Part shown: piece after piece, positions 44,028-55,764 of the stretch
Numbering within the stretch: the first letter of the stretch is position 1
How the letters are laid out: every line of letters starts with the position of its first letter
NCBI GenBank assembly: GCA_039583875.1
Contig: CM077163.1
Coordinates: forward strand, 111,609,213 to 111,673,212
DNA length: 64,000 nt
Source: Platanthera guangdongensis
Lineage: Eukaryota; Streptophyta; Magnoliopsida; Asparagales; Orchidaceae
Direction: 5' to 3'
Made by a program: the position numbers and the translations under genes
Notes under the pieces: model-generated
The model's database searches: none
What the model was told of the DNA's origin: nothing
What the model saw: only the letters and a program-made list of their open reading frames with translations

Positions 44028-45811
44028 ATGGTGATTCCAGCAGGAGCTTTAGCCGCTATGAAGTTTGACACTGGATTTGATGTCGACTTCGAATCGTTCC
44101 AGCACTCGGATCCAATCTTTCTATATATTCTGGAACTTCTGAAAGAACAGAATCTGAAGACCCTGATGACTACAAGGATAAAGTTGGCAGGAACCGAAAC
44201 CAGAGAATGGGTCTATACTTCATCCACTTTTGAAGACAATACTATGACAGGATCAATTGCGGGTAACACTGTCTCCTTAACTCCCGCGGTTTTAACTGAA
44301 ATCTTTGGTTTGAAAAATGGCAAAGAGGAATTAGAAATTGCTTCTGAAGAGTTTGATATGATGATAAATCTGATGGGTTATGCTGGTGACAACCCAAATA
44401 AATTGTTGAAGAAGCATTTGTCTGCAACATACAAGTTTTTGGCAGACATTATTGGGAAGGTCTTGCTTGGCAAGCATACTGCACATGACTACATCACAAG
44501 GCATCAGTTCCTGGTAATGTGTGCAGTCATAAATAAGAAGCAAGTGGAATGGGCTCATATCCTCTTTGATCTGATAAAGAAGAAAAATAATAAGAAAGAA
44601 GTGTTTTTTGGAAGGATCCTAGGGATCTTCCTCAAAGAGAAGGCTGCTAAATCACTGGTCTCCCAGACCATATTCATCAATACCAGTAAAAGGGTCACCT
44701 GTGCCTTATTTCGCAGGTGGGAGAGGACAATAACCAAGCCAACCAAGGCTTCTACCTCTTCGACCTCAGCTTCTGAAGACACCAGGGCTGTTAAAGCCAC
44801 TCCCTCCCCTGCTGAAGAGATTCATCCAACACCACCATATCTTCCAGCCCCCCTTCCAGCAACAAAAATTCCTTCCTCTCCCATTATTTCTTGAACACCC
44901 CAATCATAACAACATACTCATGTTCCTACTCCACCTCCATCAACACCAATTGGCCTCACTGACATTCCATCTTCCCTTCTTCAAGACAATCAACCACCAA
45001 CACCTCCTGATCCCCCCATGACACTTACATTCCTACATCACCACAATCTCCTCTTCCCCCACATCTATCTTCCATACCATCTTATCATCTAACAACAGAC
45101 ACCATCATGCAAGATGCCACCCATCCATCCCCATCAACATCAACTATCCATCCAGATGTTCACATACCTGATGCTCCACTTTCTACTCCTCCCAAAGTTC
45201 CCACTTCTATAGCTTCTGCAACACCATCTACCACTCCATCATTGGACCACTCCACCATATCTTTCATCATTTCCATAATCACTCCCCTCCTCAAGTCCCT
45301 CATAGCAGAGGCCATTACACCTCTTGCAACCACCATCTCCTCTCTCTCTACCCAAATCTCTGCTCTTACTGCTGCCCCATCCTCAGCTAGGGGCCTGGCC
45401 TCAGTTACCACTGAAACAAGGCAGGGGGAGATGCCTGATGATGAAGCAGCATCTACAGCTCCAGAGGCTTCAGCTCCAGCTCCAGTAGCAGATGCTTCAG
45501 CTTCAGCAATAGCAGCAGAGTGTACAGAATACATAGATAAAGATTTGATTGATTTTATTGAGACTGATATGGATTTTGATGAATCAGACTCTGAAGAACC
45601 TAATACTGTTGGTGATTTCATTCTTAATCCCACAGTTAATTTAGAACAGTTGTTGAGTATTTTTGATACTGTACATTTGCACTACCTTCCAGCTGAGATT
45701 ACTAAGCCATCCTTCGCTATTATACCATACACTTCCCCCATCTCTTCAGAAGTTGCTAAGCAACTTAAGGACAGTTTTGCTATTGCACGGTCAAAAATCA
45801 CTCCACCTCCA
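44028..45811 (+). pseudogene. Sire-C third ORF (env position), broken and truncated
   Basis: Starts MVIPAGALAAMKF. The first 225 or so residues form a compact domain (FQHSDPIFLYILELL, ITRHQFLVMCAVINKKQVEWAHILFDLI, FINTSKRVTCALFRRWERTI). A Pro/Ser/Thr-rich linker with a TGA at 44892 and a frameshift follows, then an acidic part (EYIDKDLIDFIETDMDFDESD). It is cut at 45811 by Sire-D. I see no signal peptide, no clear membrane segment and no furin-like site, so there is no positive evidence for an envelope. The first domain distantly recalls the putative plant transposon protein family; function unknown. Confidence 0.8.
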
Positions 45812-47390
45812 TGAAAGTGCAAGTTAGATCTGATATACTCTAGAGGGGGGGGGGGTGAATAGAGTATGGTGCTTGCTAAAAACGTTTTACAACAGTTGTT
45901 GTAATCCTAAGTGAATAGGGAAGGAAATAATATAAAGTAATATAAACAAGAAGCAATTATCTAATCACAGAGCAATCTAGTGACAAACCACAGCCAGAAA
46001 TAAAAAGAAAGTAAGCAACCATATAACACAAGGAGCTATAGTGGTTCCCCAATCAACCTGGGTACATCCACTCTTCTACCACCCTAGGTAGGAATCCACT
46101 GCAGGATGAGTTGATCAGGTGTCCTGGGCACCAATGAGCTTTTGGTAAGGTGCTCAAACACCAAACCAGATTTTTTGATCAGGTGTCTTGCCACCAGTGA
46201 GCTTTTGATAAGGTGCTCAAAAACCAAACACAAACTTTTGAAGGGAGTTTGAAAAACCCTTTACAGCAGAGAGAGAGAGAGAGAAAGGGATGATATGATC
46301 TTCTCTGTCAACAGTCAGAGAGAAGATAGTGGATGTTGTCAAAGCTCCCCCTAAGATCTTGAGTTGTTCAGGAAGTGAAGCTTTGCAGTAGGGTGATAGG
46401 CCTTCAAATGATTTGATCTCCAGCAAATGATGATTTCAGCAGCAACTGAAAGGTGTGGTTTCTGTAGTCTTGAATGATGATGGCCTTTGAACACTTGAAT
46501 CAAAAGAGATCTGAAGATTTCAGTTTGTTGATCTTCTTTGGTGATGGTGTTCTTGTATGAATCTTTGAGACTGAGAATGCCTGCAACTCTTTTTCTTTCT
46601 CTTGTGTGATTGTTGTGTTGTAAGAGTTGTTGTTGCAGAGAATATGTTCCTGACTTCTTGTTCTTCTACAGCAGGAATGAAAAATCTAATCTTTTATTCC
46701 TTTTGTCTGAATAGAAATGATCCACTATCCAAGATAGCTGTTAGCCTGTCATTAATTACTTCCTTAATTGCAATTGTCTTCTAGAGGAAAGTCCAATAAA
46801 ATATTCCTTGATAATTCCTTGAAACTTGCTCCAGATTAATTAAAAACGGCTACAAGATCTCTGAATTAAATGCTGACAATAATTCCTTAACTGTCTGAAT
46901 TTGAATCTTGAAAATCATTGAACTCTTCAGAAAAATGTCGAACTGAGCTCCACTATCGTTGAACTGAGCTCAGAGACTTGGACTTGGACAGAAACAAAGT
47001 TCGTCGATCTGAGCTCAACTATCGTCGAACTGAGCTCAGAGATAGAGAATTAAACTGGAGTCAAGATCGTCGATCTAAGCTCGAAGATCGTCGAATGGAG
47101 TTCGACGATTCGTTGAAGTTGAGCTCAGAGATCGTCGAATGGAGTTCGACGATTCGTCAAATTGAGCTCAACGATCGTTGAATGGAGTTCGACGATTCGT
47201 CGTACTGAGCTCGATGAAATGACTTGTTCTCCAGAACAGAAAAACCTGGTCTTGAGGGCAGCTTCCAAACCTAACTACTAACCCTTAGACTCAATTCTAA
47301 TTGACTTTTAGATCTATACAATGAGGTCAAAACAGATTTCCTAAGAGACATAGTGATCCTGACCCAAATCCGTAATAGGGTGTTCCAACA
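45812..47390 (-). repeat. Sire-D 3' LTR
   Basis: On the plus strand TGAAAGTGCAAG to GTGTTCCAACA, 1579 bp. A G-run of about 11 (45844-45855) next to CTCTAGAG lies 35 bp from the LTR 3' end, as in Sire-C. U3 (46925-47230) has TCGTCGA/TCGACGA inverted motifs. Confidence 0.92.
46925..47230 (-). repeat. Sire-D U3 inverted-motif array
   Basis: Around fourteen motifs such as ATCGTCGAATGGAGTTCGACGA (two arms around GAATGGAG), close together and upstream of the transcribed part in LTR order. Confidence 0.88.
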
Positions 47391-47401
47391 ATCTCCCCCT
47401 A
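47391..47401 (-). other. Sire-D polypurine tract
   Basis: TAGGGGGAGAT on the minus strand abuts the 3' LTR. Confidence 0.9.
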
Positions 47402-47774
47402 TTTGGGTTAGGATTACTATTTACAGAAATTGGAAAATAAAAAACATACAAAGCAACAAAATAACAACAATACATTGCAGAATCACAGACATAATCTCAG
47501 ATAGATCAGAAATCAAAATAACTGTCACCTTACAGAATTACTCTTTTTCCTTGCTCTTTATAAGTACTATTTCTCTGTTTGGATTGAGAGCTTCCTTTTT
47601 AGATCTTCTGTCATCAGCTGCACCTAAAGAAGTTTGTTGCTTAGGCTTGGGCACTACCTCTTCAGGGTGCAGCTTCATGTAGCTTTCAGAATCAAAGAAC
47701 TTGCTGGATGAATATCTTTCAAGTTCCTTTTTCCTTTGATCTGATAATATAGTAATACTGGAGGCGTCTTTGCC

Positions 47775-50538
47775 TTATTCTCTGGCTTTCTTGATCTGGT
47801 CCAGAGCATCTAATTCTTTCATTCTAGCTATCCATGAAGTAGGGTTGTTCTCTGGATCCTCAAAAGGAACTGGAGGCTCAAATCTATTTGAGGGATTGTT
47901 TGGAGGAGCTCTGGAGGAGACTAACTTTTTGAGCTTGTAGGGAAAGGGACCTGAAGTAGTATCAGTGGAAGCTTGTCCTTCCCTTGAATAAGGGTGTTGC
48001 CTGGAATGTCCTTTGGAATAGACTTGAAATTCTCTTTGGTTTCCTCTGTAGTTTCCTCTCCTTGATTGATAGCCTCTGAATTGGATTCCCCTGTATTGGG
48101 ATCTACCTTGAGGTTGATAAGAGGTTTGGCTTCTGGCAGAGGGTTGAACAGCTGAACTACCACCTGCACCTACATCATGTGAGGGAGGAGGAGGAGGATG
48201 ATGATGGAACTGAGAGGAACCTTTATCATACTTTCTCTTTTTCTTCATGGCCTTCAATTGATTTTTGGAATATTGCATCCAATGTTCTGTGATAGGGCAG
48301 TTATGCAGTATGTAATAAGGAATATCATTTGTGTCTTTGACTTTTGCTAGAGGGACCCTTTTCATAGCCTTAATTCTGGCCTTCCTTTTCCTTGCAATAG
48401 TTGTAGAGGAGTCATCTGAATCAGTACAGAACTGATCACTTTCTGAGCTTTGATCATCATATAGGGAATCAATCCTTTTAAGGTAGTCTATCTGTTGTTG
48501 AGATGGAGCAGAAGTAACATGAGAGACAGCATCAGTAGCAGCAACAATATCAGGAAGAGGGGTAGAAGCAGAACTGGCAGAAGAAGTTGTAGCAGCAGCA
48601 GATACAGCAGTAGCTGGGGCAGCAGATTCAGATATAACAGTTTCAGTAACAGAAATAACATCAGCAGTAGTATCAGTTGAAGCTGGAAAAACATCACTAA
48701 AAGGGGCAACAGCAGCAATAACAGCAGGCTTAAGAATAAGTGCCTCTGTCATATGTAAATCCTCAGATATTAAAGCATCAGAATTAACAACAATATCAGT
48801 ACTTTCAACAGAAACTGAAGGAGCAGCAACAGAAAGGGACTTTACAAAAGAATGTATTAAACTGGTGTCATAGCTTGAAATAAGCACAATGACCTTAGAG
48901 ACATCTTCAGATGGTTGTACTGCAGTTTGCTCTGGAAGACAGCTGAAATAAATAAAATCAAAATCTGATAATGGTGATCTGAGGTCCATTGAGAAAACTA
49001 CAACTTGAGATGTTCAGGCTTGAGCTTGAACTGAAGTAACTGCACCAGCAGCAGGCAATCTTTCACCTTCATGAGGCATCTCCCCCTGCCTAGATTCAGA
49101 GAGAGCTGGATCAAAGCACCCAAAGAAAGGGATTGCCTGAGAAGGAATGAGAGAGGAGATCCTGGCAGACAGGTCTGCAATTGACTTGAGAAGTGGAGCC
49201 AAGGAGGTCTCCAACAAGAGTGATAGCCTGGGAGCTATCAGCTCATAGAGTCTGTCTGCTAAATCTGGAAGATCTACATGCTCAAGAGGGACTTGAGCAG
49301 AGGTAGGGACTGAAGGTGGAGCAGCTGGAGATGTGGGTGGAGAGCTGGTGGATGGTGGAAATGAAGGTTGAGATATGGGGATTGTGGAAATAGAAGATAA
49401 TGAAATTGAAATAGAGAGTGTGAAGGAGGGTTGTGCAATGATATCTTGAAGTAGTTGTTGGTAGGATGTGGAAGAAGAAGGTAGATCAGGAGGGGATGAA
49501 GGGGAATCATCCATAAAGGAATCATCTATCAGATTGAAAGATGGAATGTTGGATGATGAATCAATGTCTTGGTGAGGGTAGTGATGTAAAGGGTGGAAGA
49601 GTTCTTCAGTTAGTGGAAGAGTAGGAGAATGGATAGAAGTTGGAGATGGGGGTGGAAATTATGATAGTGGAGGAAACTGTAATGGTGGATGTGACTGGTG
49701 GAGATGAAATAAGAGGTGGAGGAGGAGGAGAAGAAGCAGGCAAGTCTTCTGCATGGGCAGAGACTTGAGGGGAAGAGACTGCAACAGTCCTTGTGCCTGA
49801 AGTTGCACTTGCAGAGAGTCTGTTGGGCTTCACTATTTGTCTGTCCCACTTTCCAAACAGGGCACAGGAGAGCCTCTTGGAGGCATTGATGTGCACCCCA
49901 CTGGAAACTAGCAGAGCAGGGCATCTATTCTGAAGAAATAGCCCTAATATCCTTCTATAATTAAGAAAATTTTTGTTGATCTTCTTCTTAATCAAATCAA
50001 AGAAAACCTCTCCCCAGTTCAATTATCTCTTATCTACAAGAGCACCCATCAAACATAGATGATACCTGGAGATGGTATCATGGGCTGAGTGTTTGGCCAA
50101 TAACACCTTTCCTACAACATCAGCCAAAAACCTGTACTCCACAGATAGATTTTTCTTCAGGAGTTTGCTAGGGTTTGCATCTGAATGACCCATGCTATTA
50201 AGTAAATCAGAAAATTCTTATCCAGACAGTTCAGTAGAGTCTTCTCCAGAATTCAATCCAAAAATCTCTGTCAGGGCAGCAGGTGTGAGAGATACCTGGG
50301 TTCCTGAAATTGATCCAACAACTGTATTCTGATCCTGGTTGGGGGCAGTATATACCCATTCCTTTATTTCATCAGCAACTAACTTGATTCTGGTAGTCAT
50401 TATTGTAACTAGCTTGTGTTCCTTAAAAAGTTCTAGAATATCTTGGAAGATTTGATCACTGGTGCTGAAATAATCCATGTCAATGTCAAAACCTGAATCA
50501 AATTTCATTGCGGCCAGAACTGCAACTGAGACGGCCAT
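47775..50538 (-). pseudogene. Sire-D third ORF (env position), nearly full length
   Basis: Starts at MAVSVAVLAAMKF (50536-50538). The N-terminal domain (DILELFKEHKLVTIMTTRIKL, LTPAALTEIFGL, HINASKRLSCALFGKWDRQI) has a stop near 50217. The Pro/Ser-rich linker, a frameshift near 49520-49600 and a TGA near 49011 follow. The C-terminal 400 codons are open. They are Ala/Val/Ser/Thr-rich, then SSTTIARKRKARIKAMKR, a short globular piece (IPYYILHNCPITEHWMQYSKNQ), and an Arg/Gly-rich tract (RGYQSRRGNYRGNQRE) like RNA-binding tails. It ends FEDPENNPTSWIARMKELDALDQIKK. Originally about 900 codons. The layout suggests a nucleic-acid-binding or structural protein more than an envelope; function unknown. 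Confidence 0.8.
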
Positions 50539-50544
50539 TGATTC

Positions 50545-50570
50545 CTGCAAAAATCAACTAACAAACGATC
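50545..50570 (-). promoter_or_regulatory. Splice-acceptor-like site before Sire-D third ORF
   Basis: GTTGATTTTTGCAG on the minus strand ends 6 nt before the ATG. CACTTGATC lies about 27 nt further upstream, as in the other two copies. Confidence 0.55.
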
Positions 50571-50639
50571 AAGTGTAGAGAAATTTGGAGGGAAGGAGAA
50601 AATTTGCAGAGATAATGAAGGCGCAAAGAGAGAACGACG

Positions 50640-50955
50640 GCCGAAAAAATGAATTTTATATTAGGGTTCGACGCAGAAAAGGAAAGATCGTTGAACTCTG
50701 TTCGATGATCGGGGCTTCTAAAGGAAACTGAAAGGTCATTAACATCTTCGATCTCCGTTCGACGATATTGGAGAGCGTCGAGCTCCATTCGACGATAGTT
50801 CAGAAATCAAAATCGTCGAGCTTCGTTCGACGATCGCTGACCTAGAGAGATAGTTAAGCACTATCTGAGAAGCGCTGAACTCTGGTCGACGATTCCGGAA
50901 ATCGTCGATCTCTGTTCGACGATCTGGGGGAAAATCGTCGAGCGCAGTTCAGAGA
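50640..50955 (-). repeat. Sire-D pol-ORF3 inverted-motif array
   Basis: About eight TCGTCGA-N6-TTCGACGAT units between the pol stop and the third ORF, homologous in place to those of Sire-C and Sire-1. Confidence 0.9.
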
Positions 50956-51035
50956 CCAGAAACACTCTATACACTAGAAAAATCAAGATGTTTTCCTAGT
51001 CTTGGTCAATTTTTAGAGTTTTAAAATCTTGGATA

Positions 51036-54000
51036 TTATTTTAGACTTCCTCCATCTAACATTCCTAGCTGATTTAGGAAGAAGGTATGTTTCTTTTCAT
51101 CCAAGGGTTTGGTGAAAATATCTCCCCTTTGCAAATTAGTTGGGATATATTGAAGTTCAATTTTTTTTTTCTCAACATTATCCCTTAAAAAGTGATGCCT
51201 AATTTCTATGTGTTTTGTCCTACTATGGAGGACTGGATTTTGAGCTATAGAAATTGCACTGGTATTATCACAAAAGATTTTAGACTTCTCTAAGTTGTAG
51301 CCATAGTCTAGGAGTTGGTTTTGAATCCACAAGATTTGTGAACAACAATTACCTGCAGCCATATATTCAGCTTCAGCAATTGAAGTTGACACATATGTTT
51401 GTTTCTTGCAAAACCAAGAGACAAGTCTGTCACCAAGAAACTGACAAGTTCCACTGGTGCTTTTTATGTCTATTCTGCATCCAGCGTAATCAGCATCAGA
51501 AAATCCAGTTAAGTCAAATGCTGAATATTTTGGATACCAGAGACCTAAATTTGGACAACTTTTTACATGCCTGAGAATCCTTTTTACTAAGGTTAGGTGT
51601 GACTCTCTAGGGCTCACTTGGAATCTAGCACATATGCATGTAGCAAACATTATGTCAGGTCTACTAGTTGTAAGGTACAGTAAAGAGCCAATCATTGCTC
51701 TATATGTTGTCTGATCAACAGGTTTCCCATGTTCATTAGCATCTAATATAACATTAGTAGGCATAAGTGTTTTCATACAAGATGCTTCAGACATACCAAA
51801 TTTCTTGACCAATTCCTTTGCATACTTGGTTTGAGAAATAAATATGCCTTCAGCATGTTGTTTGATTTGCAATCCTAGAAAGAAGGATAGCTCACCCATG
51901 CTACTCATTTCAAATTTAGAATGCATTAGATTGGAGAAACTTCTGCACAAATTTGAATCAGTAGAACCAAAAATAATATCATCTACATAGATCTGTACTA
52001 GTAGGGTATGGGACTTATGGGTTCTAATAAAAAGAGTTTGGTCTACTCTACCCCTTATAAATTCATTTTTCAGAAGAAAGCATGCTAGGGTCTCATACCA
52101 TGCTCTAGGAGCTTGCTTTAGACCATATAATGATTTATGCAATTTGAAAACGTAATCAGGATGAGATGAAGACATAAAACCTGGAGGTTGTCTGACATAG
52201 ACTTCTTCTTTGATGTCTCCATTGAGAAAAGCACTCTTTACATCCATCTGGTATACTTTGAAGCCTTTGTGTGCTGCATATGATAAGAAGATTCTTATGG
52301 CCTCCAACCTTGCAACTGGTGCAAAAGTCTGGTCATAATCTATCCCTTCTTCTTGAGAGTACCCTTGAGAAACTAGCCTTGCCTTGTTCCTTACAATGAC
52401 TCCTTGATCATCCAACTTGTTTCTGAACACCCACTTTATTCCAACAATGGAGTGATCCTTAGACCTTGGTACTAGTTCCCAAACTTTGTTCCTTTCAAAT
52501 TGATGTAAATCTTCTTGCATTGCAATGATCCAGTGTGGATCTTGTTCTGCATCTTGAATGGATTGAGGTTCAATTTGAGATAGGAAGCAAGTGTGCATCA
52601 GGTTTTGGTTCACCTGATTTCTGGTTTGCACACCAGTTGAGATGTCTCCAATTACTTGGGAAATTGGATGGTCTCTTGATGTTACTAAATCAATAGGAGG
52701 TGTTGATTGTTCACCAACCTGTGTTATTGTTTCCTCTTGTGGTACAACAACTGGCTCTTCAAGAAGTTTCTCTTCAAGGTGTTGAATGTCTTCTTCATCT
52801 TCACTGCTTTCCTCTTTTTGAATGATTTGTAATCTATTCAAGTCTTCAGCAAGAGAATGTACCTGCAAAGGTTCTATGGTAGAAGTGTTCTTCTCCTTGA
52901 AAGACATGTTAGATTCATCAAAAGATATGTGAACAGATTCTTCAATTTTAAGAGTTGATTTATTATATACCCTATAAGCCTTACTGATCATGGAGTATCC
53001 CAGAAACACTCCTTCATCAGCTTTAGCTTGAAATTTTGCTAAATATTTCTTGTCATTATTATGAATATAACAAATACAACCAAAAATTCTAAAATAATCT
53101 ACTTTAGTTTTCTTCCCTTTGAGTAATTCATAGAGAGTCTTGCCCTTCAGTTTATGTATTAAACTTCTATTCAACACATAGTTGGAGGTGTTCACTGCCT
53201 CTGCCCAAAAAGATAGAGGAAGGTGAGCATCTGACAACAATGTAGTGGCAGATTCAATAAGGGTTCTATTTTTCCTTTCAGCTACCCCATTTTGTTGAGG
53301 AGTTCTAGGAGCTGAGAAAGTATGCATGATCCCTTCACTCTGACATAACTATTGCATAAGAAGAGAATCAAACTCTGTCCCATGATCACTTCTGATCAGG
53401 GCAATGTGAGTATTAAACTCAGTATGTATGCATTTGAGAAACTCTGTCAAACATTTAAAGTTATCAGACTTCTTCCTCAGAAAGAACACCCATGTGAATC
53501 TAGAGAAGTCATCTACAACTACTAAAGTGTAAGATTTCCCTCCTAAGCTTTGTACTGTAATGGGTCCAAAAAGATCCATGTGTAACAGATACAAAATCCT
53601 AGGTGAATCACTCTTATTAAGTGACTTGAAACTATTTTTGGTTTGCTTGCCTAATTGACAAGCCCTGCAGAGTCCTTCCTTCTTGTAGGGGCCAGAAGGT
53701 AGTCCTCTAACAAGATTGTCCTTGGATAGCCTAGCAATGGTTCTAAGGTTTATATGCCCTAGTCTCTTATGTCATAGCTCATTAGGTCTACTAATAGAAT
53801 TAAACAGGCAAATATCTACTTCTGTTGAAAGAAAGTCTACTAAATAGATGTTACCTTTCCTTCTACCTGTCAACACAGTTGTGTTGTCCTCTGATTTGAT
53901 CTTGCATAAGGATTTGCTGAAAGTCACTTGGTAGCCTTCATCATATAGCTGACTGATGCTGATCAAGTTGTGCTTCAGTCCTTCCACATAGGCTACTTTC

Positions 54001-54188
54001 TTGAATGTGACTGTCCCAATTTGGACTGCACCATATCCTTTTGTTAGTCCAAAGTTTGAATCACCAAATATGACTTTGGGTCCAAGCTTGACTTTAAAAG
54101 ATGTGAAGTTGTCCTTGTTTCCTGTCATGTGCTTTCAGCACCCACTATCCAGATACCATTGTTGTTTTGATGTTGGATAGGTCTTCAC
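51036..54188 (-). pseudogene. Sire-D pol
   Basis: Protease (WYLDSGC), pre-integrase (HKRLGHINL), integrase ([39 protein letters not shown]), RT ([35 protein letters not shown]) and RNase H ([45 protein letters not shown]) are all in one frame. The last 763 codons are open. Three nonsense codons interrupt it: TGA 54135-54137 in protease, TGA near 53770 replacing the usual Trp of LWHKRLGH, and TAG near 53346 in integrase. Catalytic residues look intact. The pol frame starts directly after the 40-nt GT-AG segment. Confidence 0.93.
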
Positions 54189-54228
54189 CTGCACATAAAA
54201 CAATTTACTTGTTTTTGACCCAGTTTAC
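54189..54228 (-). other. 40-nt GT-AG segment between Sire-D gag and pol
   Basis: AAG|GTAAAC to TTTTATGTGCAG|GTGAAG, exactly 40 nt as in Sire-C although the two segments differ at about a third of positions. Gag ends inside it (TAA), and its removal joins the gag and pol frames. Confidence 0.45.
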
Positions 54229-55764
54229 CTTGAGCCTAGTTTGATAACCTTTAAATTCAGAAATAAATGACATCCCTGGTTGACTCTTATAACCTTCAGG
54301 ATGATATCTCCTTGGAGGTATTATCCATTCAGTATAAGGGTTAAATCTTTGGGATGAAGGACCCCTACGTTTGGATTTTGATTTACCCTTGAAGAAGTTT
54401 TCAAATCTCTGATCTCTGCTCGACGATCGTTGAGCTGCGTTCGACGATATTGGGTCAGATCGTCGAGCTCCGTTCGACGATCGACTATGACAGAGTTCAG
54501 GGTTTAGAGATCGTCGACCAGAGTTCGACGATTTTGGCTGAGATCGTCGATCTGCATTCAACGATCGTCTAGCTCCGTTCGACGATTTTTGTTGAACACT
54601 TGATTTCTTGGGTAAGTCAGAATTCTTCCTAGCTACCTCTACAACTCCCTTCCCTTTATCAGAAATAAACTTAATTGGGGTTGTTAGTACTATAGGTTGG
54701 CTGGATGAAGCACCCAAGCCCAGTGTATTGTTGAATCTAGAGTTCACTGTGCTTGTGATGTCCATTAGCTTGATGCTTCTCCCATTAAGGGATTCTTCAA
54801 GCTTTTTGGCCTCTGATAGCTCACTTTTCAGTGAAGCTACCTGCTCCCTACAGCACTCCAACTCCTCAGAGAGTTTGAGGTTTTCTGATTTTAAGGAACT
54901 GTGTTCAGACAATTGATTTCTGAGAGAAATGATTTCCTTCTCAGATTTTAATAAGTCTAAACATAGTGCTTTGAATTCATACTTAAAGTCCTCAGAATTG
55001 AAATCAAATGAGTCTATTACCTGGTGTTTTTCAGGTTGAGTCTCTGAGTGTGACTCTGACTCTTCTGCATTAGAATTGTGTTGTGAGGCATTGATAGCCA
55101 TCATGCAGAATTCCTTTTCTTCAGCATCATCCTCATCATCACTTTAGCTGGATGAAGCTTCAGATTCCTCTTCTGTCTCACTCCAATATTCAACAACAAA
55201 TCCCTTCCTTGTGTGTTTGAAGAAGGGTTTGCCATTGCTGTTCGTCTTAATGTCCTTGTCTTTTCTTCTTTCTTTCTTGTCCTTTCTGTCCTTGTTTTTG
55301 TTCTTTGGACAGTCAGGCACAATGTGGCCTGGTTTCCTGCAAACAAAGCAAATAATTTCTTTATTATTTGATTTATCATACCTTGGCTTGTCATGCTCTT
55401 TGTATGATCTCTTCCTGAAGTCCTTTCTGGCCATTTTGTAAAATCGTTTGACCAGTAGACTAAGCAGCTCATCATTGCCTGTGACCTTGTCTTCAGTGGC
55501 TTTGAAAGCTATTGACTTTTCCTTTCTTGTGGCTGGTGAAGCAGCCTTCTACTCTTCTTTTCTGTTTTTAATGAGCAGCTCATAAGACTTGAGCTTGCCC
55601 AAGAGAGCTTCTGTTGTGATCTCATTGAGACTTCTGGCATCCTTGATTGGCCAGATCATTGAGTCCCAAGTGCTTGGGAAGCACATTAGGATTTTGTCAT
55701 TTAGCTCAGTCAATGAGATATCTTTATCCAAAGTTTTCAGTTCATTGACTATCAGGCTGAGTCT
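54229..55764 (-). pseudogene. Sire-D gag (5' end missing)
   Basis: One frame with nonsense codons at about 55546 and 55144. It contains NELKTLDKDISLTELNDKILMCFP, the zinc knuckle CFVCRKPGHIVPDC, a lysine-rich and then acidic stretch, and a coiled-coil-like segment (LDLLKSEKEIISLRNQLSEHSSLKSENLKL). An Arg/Ser repeat region (SSNGARRS-type) encoded by inverted DNA motifs at 54410-54600 follows. The N-terminal third is cut off by Gyp-3 at 55764. Long coiled-coil Gags are typical of Sireviruses. Confidence 0.9.
54410..54600 (-). repeat. Inverted-motif array inside Sire-D gag
   Basis: Six or so ATCGTCGA / TTCGACGAT palindromic units lie in frame with gag and encode SSNGARRS, SSNSGRRS and similar peptides. 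Confidence 0.9.

Larger units (their letters stand above)
35905..45811 (+). mobile_element. Sire-C, plus-strand Sirevirus-like copia element (3' end cut off)
   Basis: 5' LTR, primer binding site, gag with coiled-coil-like tail, pol and a third ORF in sense after pol, the arrangement typical of Sireviruses. It lies in Gyp-2 RT and is itself interrupted at 45812 by Sire-D. Coding parts are badly decayed, more than in Sire-D. Confidence 0.92.
45812..55764 (-). mobile_element. Sire-D, minus-strand Sirevirus-like copia element (5' end cut off)
   Basis: 3' LTR, polypurine tract, third ORF, pol and most of gag on the minus strand. It is inserted in the Sire-C third ORF and interrupted in gag by Gyp-3. 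Better preserved than Sire-C: gag and pol are each in a single frame with a few nonsense codons. Confidence 0.92.

Noticed and set aside
47775..48989. Third ORF of Sire-D as a cellular gene captured between elements
   Set aside because: It lies between the polypurine tract and pol of the same element, reads in sense, and has homologues in the same place in Sire-C and Sire-1, so it belongs to the element.
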